Below are positions 13,994 through 18,398 of a stretch of 18,398 nucleotides of DNA, piece by piece. A program made the position numbers and the translations under genes. The notes beneath the pieces are model-generated. The model did not search any database, was not told the origin of the DNA, and worked only from the letters and a program-made list of their open reading frames with translations. The DNA comes from Clostridiaceae bacterium (GTDB lineage: Bacteria > Bacillota > Clostridia > Lachnospirales > Lachnospiraceae), in the NCBI GenBank assembly GCA_018378255.1, contig JAGZXV010000111.1:1-18398 (forward strand), in the 5' to 3' direction. Every line of letters begins with the position of its first letter. Position 1 is the first letter of the stretch.

Positions 13994-16015
13994 ATGAACG
14001 AGCAGGTTCTGCTGTTTCAAGATGATTTTTCATCCTTTAAAATAGGTCCTTTCCCATATGATCCGGATCATTCCGCAATGGGAGAATATCACTATTATCC
14101 CGTAAAAGGATATACCGGCCAATGGTATGATCCAATCGTATGCACGAACTACCGCGGTCCAAGCTGGCTGATCACCGAAATGAACGGTGTCAAATACATG
14201 GAGCAGATGCGGGTCAGAAATCCTCTGACCCGCGGGGTATGCCCCATGCTGGCAGGCGGAGAAGAGGACTGGGAAGACTATGAGGCCGGCGTCAGAATAA
14301 GAACATTGGATACAAAAGAAGAAGCGGGGATACTGTTCCGATATCAGACCTCCCTGATGCACTACGCCTTTTATCTGTGCGGCCAGAAAGCCCAGATATG
14401 GAAGATCGAGAAGAAAACCAGGACATTGCTGGCAGAGACAAACTACCCGTATAACTGCGATACATATTATGACTTAAAAGTGTGCTGTAAGGGCAGCAGG
14501 TTCGTCTGCTCCATAAACGGAGACGAGGTTTTGGACATCAATGACAGCCGTTACGAATATGGAAAAATAGGCCTGTCCAGCTACATGCCCGCGCAGTTTA
14601 CCAATGTATGGGTGAAAACAGAGAAAGACAGCTATGAAAAGCTGTTGAATAAAAGAAAAGCATATCAGGAGCGTCTGGCTGCAAAACGGCTGAAATATGC
14701 CCAGCCAAAGCTTCATAAAGTCATTGACCTTCAGAATTACGGCGCCGCCAGACAGGTGCGTTTTGGTCATTTGATGGGCGGGGATACCTGGTATTTTGTG
14801 ATGGCCCAGCACCAGAAACGGGTGTTTAAGGACAGATATTCGGTGATCAGCTGCCTGACTGCAGTTAACATGGATAACGGGAATATTTTATGGCAGATCG
14901 GGGAGCCGTCAGAGTTAAAGGATAACCAGAATGTAACCGCCGACCTTCCCTTCCAGGTATATGATATCGATCATGACGGAGCGGATGAGGTGATCATATC
15001 CAGAGACTTCAAGTTGATGATTTTAAATGGCCGCACCGGCGAGGTGATCTGTTCTGTGGATACTCCATACAATGAAGACCCGGCGGACCAGATCCTGGGA
15101 ATCGAGTTCCAGAAACACGCCTTTGACCGGGTAAATGTGGACGCAATCCGCATTATCAATGTATCGGGTAACGACAGGCCGTCGGATATCATGATAAAAG
15201 ACCGTTATGCCAGAATCTGGGTTTATGACAGCCAGCTGAACTTAAAGTGGAAATTCAACCACAACAATACAGGCCATTTCCCATACGCTTATGATTTTAA
15301 CGGAGACGGAAAAGATGAGATTTTCAGCTGCTATAACATGATAAGCAGTGATGGAAAACTGATCTGGCAGCTTCCCATTGACAGGGATCATACGGATGAG
15401 ATCATCGTAGGACAGTTTGACCCGGACGGAGAGGAACAGATTGCCATCGTATCCGGATGGGAAGGTTTCATGATCGTTGATAAACAGGGGAACATAAAGG
15501 TCCGTGATATCAACGGACACGGCCAGAGAATCAGTACGGCAAACTACTGCCCTGAGAGAAAGGGTCTTGAAATCTGCACTACAACCTATTGGGAATACCA
15601 GGGTATCGTCTATCTCTACGACTGCAAAGGCAATGAAATCTGGCATAAAGAGAACGGGAGCAACGGAAATATCATCGCGCCGGTAAACTGGCAGGGCGAC
15701 GGAACGGAACTGATCCTGCTGAACGGAAATGTGAAGTTTGGCGGAATGGCAGACGGAGACGGGGATGTGGTAGTTACCTTCCCGGATGACGGACACCCCG
15801 ACCTGTGCGCGGAAGTGATCAATCTCACCGGAGACAGCCGTGACGAGATCGTTTTGTGGGACGCCAATAAGATGTACATCTATACCCAGGACCGGCCGTG
15901 TGAAATACAGGATATGGAATATGTTCCTGATAAATACCCGCATTATAATGCGTCAAACTACAGGGGAGAATTCTCCTTTGCCAAATGGATAAAAAAAGAG
16001 AAGAAAGAGAACTGA
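13994..16015 (+). CDS. cytoplasmic lectin-like plus beta-propeller protein, possible glycan-active enzyme
   Basis: I do not recognise an exact family for this protein of 673 residues. Residues about 6-208 look like a concanavalin/DUF1080-like jelly-roll domain (DDFSSFKIGPF, GILFRYQTSLMHYAFYL, YYDLKVCCKGSRFVCSING, IGLSSYM). Residues about 240-635 look like a beta-propeller with repeated FG-GAP/VCBS-type calcium motifs: DIDHDGADE at 324-332, DFNGDGKDE at 434-442, DPDGEEQI at 476-483 and GDSRDEIV at 613-620. Blade strands often read W-V-Y-D or L-W-Q. Calcium-dependent propellers are known in PL11 rhamnogalacturonan lyases and some other lyase families, so a lyase making substrate for the neighbouring GH105 is plausible, but no catalytic residues can be assigned. 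No signal peptide is seen. Start ATG follows GAGGAGG; the GH105 gene follows after 24 nt. Confidence 0.8.
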   Translation: MNEQVLLFQDDFSSFKIGPFPYDPDHSAMGEYHYYPVKGYTGQWYDPIVCTNYRGPSWLITEMNGVKYMEQMRVRNPLTRGVCPMLAGGEEDWEDYEAGVRIRTLDTKEEAGILFRYQTSLMHYAFYLCGQKAQIWKIEKKTRTLLAETNYPYNCDTYYDLKVCCKGSRFVCSINGDEVLDINDSRYEYGKIGLSSYMPAQFTNVWVKTEKDSYEKLLNKRKAYQERLAAKRLKYAQPKLHKVIDLQNYGAARQVRFGHLMGGDTWYFVMAQHQKRVFKDRYSVISCLTAVNMDNGNILWQIGEPSELKDNQNVTADLPFQVYDIDHDGADEVIISRDFKLMILNGRTGEVICSVDTPYNEDPADQILGIEFQKHAFDRVNVDAIRIINVSGNDRPSDIMIKDRYARIWVYDSQLNLKWKFNHNNTGHFPYAYDFNGDGKDEIFSCYNMISSDGKLIWQLPIDRDHTDEIIVGQFDPDGEEQIAIVSGWEGFMIVDKQGNIKVRDINGHGQRISTANYCPERKGLEICTTTYWEYQGIVYLYDCKGNEIWHKENGSNGNIIAPVNWQGDGTELILLNGNVKFGGMADGDGDVVVTFPDDGHPDLCAEVINLTGDSRDEIVLWDANKMYIYTQDRPCEIQDMEYVPDKYPHYNASNYRGEFSFAKWIKKEKKEN

Positions 16016-16039
16016 TGAATTCAGGCAGGAAGGGGACAT

Positions 16040-17140
16040 ATGGTTTTTGAAGTATATTTTTCAGATTATTTAAAGCAGTTCAATGCAATGGAATTGGACC
16101 GCTGGAATTATCACTACGGCTGCGTTCTGACAGGGGCCAAATACCTGTATGAGGTGACGGGAAAAGAAGAGTACCTGGAAGCCATTTTAAACTTTGGTAG
16201 AAAGTACGTGGATGAAAACGGCGTGATCATAGGCTTTAAGGCAGAGGAACAGAATGTAGACCTGATGGCAAGCGGACGGCTTTTATATTTCCTCTATGAC
16301 CAGACCGGGGACGAGAAATACATAAAAGGAATCCACAGCATCATGGATGTTTTGAGAAACCAGCCCAGAACCAGCACAGGTAACTTCTGGCATAAAAAGA
16401 TCTATCCTTATCAGGTCTGGCTGGACGGTTTATACATGGTGCAGCCGTTTTATATGGAATATGAAAAACGGTTTAATCACAAAGAAAATTATTTTGACAC
16501 TTTAAATCAGTTTAAAAATGTGAGAAAATATCTTTATGATGATGAAAAACATCTGTATTACCACGCTTACGACGAAAAGAAGGAAATGATCTGGGCTGAT
16601 AAAGAAACCGGATGTTCTCCCTGCTTCTGGCTCAGATCTATGGGATGGTATCTGATGGCTCTCTGTGACTGCTATGAGATATCAGAAGACTTCGATGCGA
16701 GAGTGGTGCTGGGAAGCCTGTTAAAAGAGGCGGTAGAGGGGATTCTTCCCTATCAGGACAAGAAATCAGGCCTTTTCTACCAGCTGATCGACCGGGCGGA
16801 CTTAGAAGGCAACTACCTGGAAACTTCCGGTTCTGCCATGACAGCTTATGCGGTTTTAAAAGGCTGCCGTTTGGGCGTGCTGGATAAAGAAAAATATTTA
16901 AAGACAGGCGAATACATCTTAGCTTCCCTGGAGTCGCATAAATCAGCCGTTAAGGATGGTGAAATCCATCTGACCGGAACATGCGCCAGCGCCGGCCTTG
17001 GGCCAAAGGATGAGAGGGACGGCAGCCCTGAGTACTATTTAAGCGAAGCGGTAAAGGATGATAACGCCCATGGAGTCGCGACCTGTATGATGGCATACAG
17101 CGAATGGCTGAAAATCAAGAAAAATTGGAGGGCCAAATGA
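16040..17140 (+). CDS. GH105 family unsaturated glucuronyl/galacturonyl hydrolase (YteR-like)
   Basis: The enzyme of 366 residues is a six-hairpin (alpha/alpha) barrel protein that removes a 4,5-unsaturated uronic acid from the non-reducing end of a lyase product, in the cytoplasm. In Bacillus YteR the key residues are D88, D143 and H189. Here D74 (NVDLMASGR), D129 (VWLDGLYM) and H175 (YYHAYDEK) have exactly the same spacings of 55 and 46. FWLRSMGWYLMAL (196-208) is another family hallmark. No signal peptide is present. ATG at 16040 follows GGAAGGGG. Its stop overlaps the next start by 4 nt (ATGA), so translation is coupled. It is the strongest clue that the operon handles unsaturated uronides, whether from rhamnogalacturonan, glycosaminoglycan or another lyase product. 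Confidence 0.9.
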   Translation: MVFEVYFSDYLKQFNAMELDRWNYHYGCVLTGAKYLYEVTGKEEYLEAILNFGRKYVDENGVIIGFKAEEQNVDLMASGRLLYFLYDQTGDEKYIKGIHSIMDVLRNQPRTSTGNFWHKKIYPYQVWLDGLYMVQPFYMEYEKRFNHKENYFDTLNQFKNVRKYLYDDEKHLYYHAYDEKKEMIWADKETGCSPCFWLRSMGWYLMALCDCYEISEDFDARVVLGSLLKEAVEGILPYQDKKSGLFYQLIDRADLEGNYLETSGSAMTAYAVLKGCRLGVLDKEKYLKTGEYILASLESHKSAVKDGEIHLTGTCASAGLGPKDERDGSPEYYLSEAVKDDNAHGVATCMMAYSEWLKIKKNWRAK

Positions 17141-18099
17141 CAAAACGGGAACGGATCTATAATTTAATAGAAGGAAAAGAAATTGACCGCTGTCCGGCCG
17201 GATTCTGGATTCATTTTCCCCAGGAATGCCAGCATGGAGAAGAAGCGGTAAAAGCCCATATCGATTTTATGAATCATACAGATACGGATATTTTAAAGGT
17301 CATGAATGAAAATATCCTTTATGACGGCGAAAGCAAGATCATGTGTTTGAACGACATCAGGAAATTCCGCGGATTCTCCAGAAAAGACGGGATTTTCCAG
17401 GATCAGATGGAGATCATCAAGAGAATTGCCGACAGCTCAAAGGCGGAGTATCCTATTCTGGCCACGATTCATGGCCTTTTAGCCTCTGCATTTCATGAAA
17501 CCGGTTTTTCCGGCAACTTTACCAGCATGGGATATTGTCTGACACTTTTCTGCCGGGAACGGCCCAATGAGATGAAGCAGGTTTTTGAAACCATAGCGGA
17601 GACATTGATGGAGTTTGTGGACTGTTCGCTGGAAGCCGGGGCGGAGGGTATCTTCTATGCAGCCCTTGGCGGGGAAAAGAGATATTTTACAGATGAAGAA
17701 TACGAAGAATTTGTCATCCCCTATGAACTTAAAATATATAACCATATCAAAGAAAAGACAAAATTCGACGTGCTTCATATCTGCAAAAGCGGAATTGGAT
17801 TTGACCGCTATGTGAAACTGAAGCCAACCATTGTCAACTGGGGAGTATACACGAATAATTTCAGCCTGACAGAAGGAAGCGAGCTGTTTAAAGACAGCAT
17901 CATCCTGGGCGGATTCCCGGACCGTTCCGGCGTGCTGGTGGACGGCACAAAAGAAGAAATCACGGAACACGCCCGGCAGTGCTTAGAGGAAATGAAGGGC
18001 AGACGGTTTATCGTAGGCTCCGACTGCACTCTTCCCACCGAGATTTCCTATGACAGGATCAAACATGTGGTAGAAGCTGTGGAGAGATTGGAATCATGA
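17137..18099 (+). CDS. URO-D/MtaA-like cobalamin methyltransferase family protein
   Basis: The protein of 320 residues belongs to the uroporphyrinogen decarboxylase superfamily (start TKRERIYNLIEGKEIDRCP, middle EAGAEGIFYAALGGEKR). Methyltransferases of this family (MtaA, CmuA) bind zinc through H-x-C plus a distal cysteine. The same set is present: H214 and C216 (DVLHICKSG) and C297 (GSDCTLPTE). That favours methyl transfer to or from a corrinoid or thiol over heme biosynthesis. A role in removing methyl groups from an imported sugar fits the operon but is inference; no corrinoid protein gene is in the window. ATG at 17137 overlaps the GH105 stop as ATGA and follows GGAGG. A reading from 17104 would start inside the GH105 gene and is less likely. 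Its own stop overlaps the next start in the same way. Confidence 0.82.
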   Translation: MTKRERIYNLIEGKEIDRCPAGFWIHFPQECQHGEEAVKAHIDFMNHTDTDILKVMNENILYDGESKIMCLNDIRKFRGFSRKDGIFQDQMEIIKRIADSSKAEYPILATIHGLLASAFHETGFSGNFTSMGYCLTLFCRERPNEMKQVFETIAETLMEFVDCSLEAGAEGIFYAALGGEKRYFTDEEYEEFVIPYELKIYNHIKEKTKFDVLHICKSGIGFDRYVKLKPTIVNWGVYTNNFSLTEGSELFKDSIILGGFPDRSGVLVDGTKEEITEHARQCLEEMKGRRFIVGSDCTLPTEISYDRIKHVVEAVERLES

Positions 18100-18398
18100 A
18101 GATAAAGGAATGGATTGAAAACAATAAAGCCGGCCTCATCCGGGACGTCTGCGCTCTGACGGAAATACCGAGCGTCAGCTGTCCGGGGGAGGGCGGCTGG
18201 CCCTTTGGAACCGGATGCCGGCAGGTGCTCAATAAGGCTCTGGCTCTGGCAAAAGAAATAGGCCTGGAAACGGAGAATTATGAAAATTACTGCGCCAGCG
18301 CCGTACTTAAAGGGGAAACGGATCAGGAACTGGGTTTCTTTTCCCATTTAGACGTGGTGCCGGAAGGAACCGGCTGGACCGTAACCCAGCCCTATACC
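18096..18398 (+). CDS. M20-family metallopeptidase/amidohydrolase (partial, C-terminus outside window)
   Basis: The first 101 residues are visible. They match the N-terminus of M20 peptidases (PepV/dipeptidase/carboxypeptidase group): WIENNKAGLIRDVCALTEIPSVS, then the metal-binding motif FFSHLDVVPEGTGW, where H84 and D86 would bind zinc and activate water. The remaining ligands lie beyond the window. It overlaps the upstream stop as ATGA, so it is the next gene of the same operon. In a sugar operon it may remove an acyl or amino-acid group from the substrate, or cleave a dipeptide. Neither can be decided from this fragment. Confidence 0.85.
   Translation, partial: MKIKEWIENNKAGLIRDVCALTEIPSVSCPGEGGWPFGTGCRQVLNKALALAKEIGLETENYENYCASAVLKGETDQELGFFSHLDVVPEGTGWTVTQPYT

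Noticed and set aside
15242..15943. A 233-residue open frame on the minus strand
   Set aside because: It lies wholly opposite the propeller gene, has no ribosome-binding site or recognisable domain, and the plus-strand protein has clear repeat motifs.

Overview
The window looks like accessory carbohydrate-utilisation DNA from a low-to-mid GC Gram-positive anaerobe, most likely a gut Clostridia of the Lachnospiraceae type. The reasons are strong AGGAGG ribosome-binding sites, lipoprotein solute-binding proteins next to two-permease ABC modules that lack their own ATPase, a membrane-spanning AraC regulator of the YesS type, and a PrpR_N-type regulator. The species cannot be named from sequence alone. 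No rRNA, tRNA, CRISPR array, insertion sequence or phage gene was seen.

Left part (1-7044). A leftward ABC module encodes an LplB-like permease, an LplC-like permease and a solute-binding lipoprotein that is cut by the window edge. It diverges from a rightward two-membrane-segment AraC-family regulator (2807-4990). The roughly 265-bp region between them carries repeats and inverted repeats that could be its operators. A leftward heparinase II/III-like polysaccharide lyase without a signal peptide (5002-7044) ends tail-to-tail with the regulator. Its upstream region shares an exact 12-nt motif with the AraC control region. Together these look like an importer, its regulator and an intracellular lyase for an acidic glycan or oligosaccharide.

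Middle (7138-10566). A leftward gene encodes a RelA/SpoT-type (p)ppGpp synthetase domain fused to a C-terminal helical region with an R-N-x3-H motif, resembling a HEPN domain. Divergent from it is a rightward regulator with the layout of a sigma-54 activator (PrpR_N, PAS, AAA+, Fis HTH). Its AAA+ module has lost the Walker A, Walker B and GAFTGA motifs, so it cannot work as a normal sigma-54 activator.

Right part (10770 to the window end). A long rightward operon starts at a good sigma-A-like promoter (10691-10719). It encodes MalF-type permease, MalG-type permease, solute-binding lipoprotein, a cytoplasmic two-domain protein (lectin-like sandwich plus calcium-type beta-propeller), a GH105 unsaturated-uronide hydrolase, a URO-D/MtaA-like zinc methyltransferase homologue and the start of an M20 metallopeptidase. 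The last four genes are 24 nt apart or overlap by 4 nt. The likely logic is import of an acidic oligosaccharide, possible cleavage by the propeller protein, removal of the unsaturated uronic acid by GH105, then removal of decorations (perhaps methyl and acyl or amide groups) by the last two enzymes. The substrate and the last steps are inference. The most interesting points are the degenerate sigma-54-like regulator, the synthetase-HEPN-like fusion, the propeller protein as a possible unclassified lyase or glycosidase, and the methyltransferase homologue in a uronide operon.
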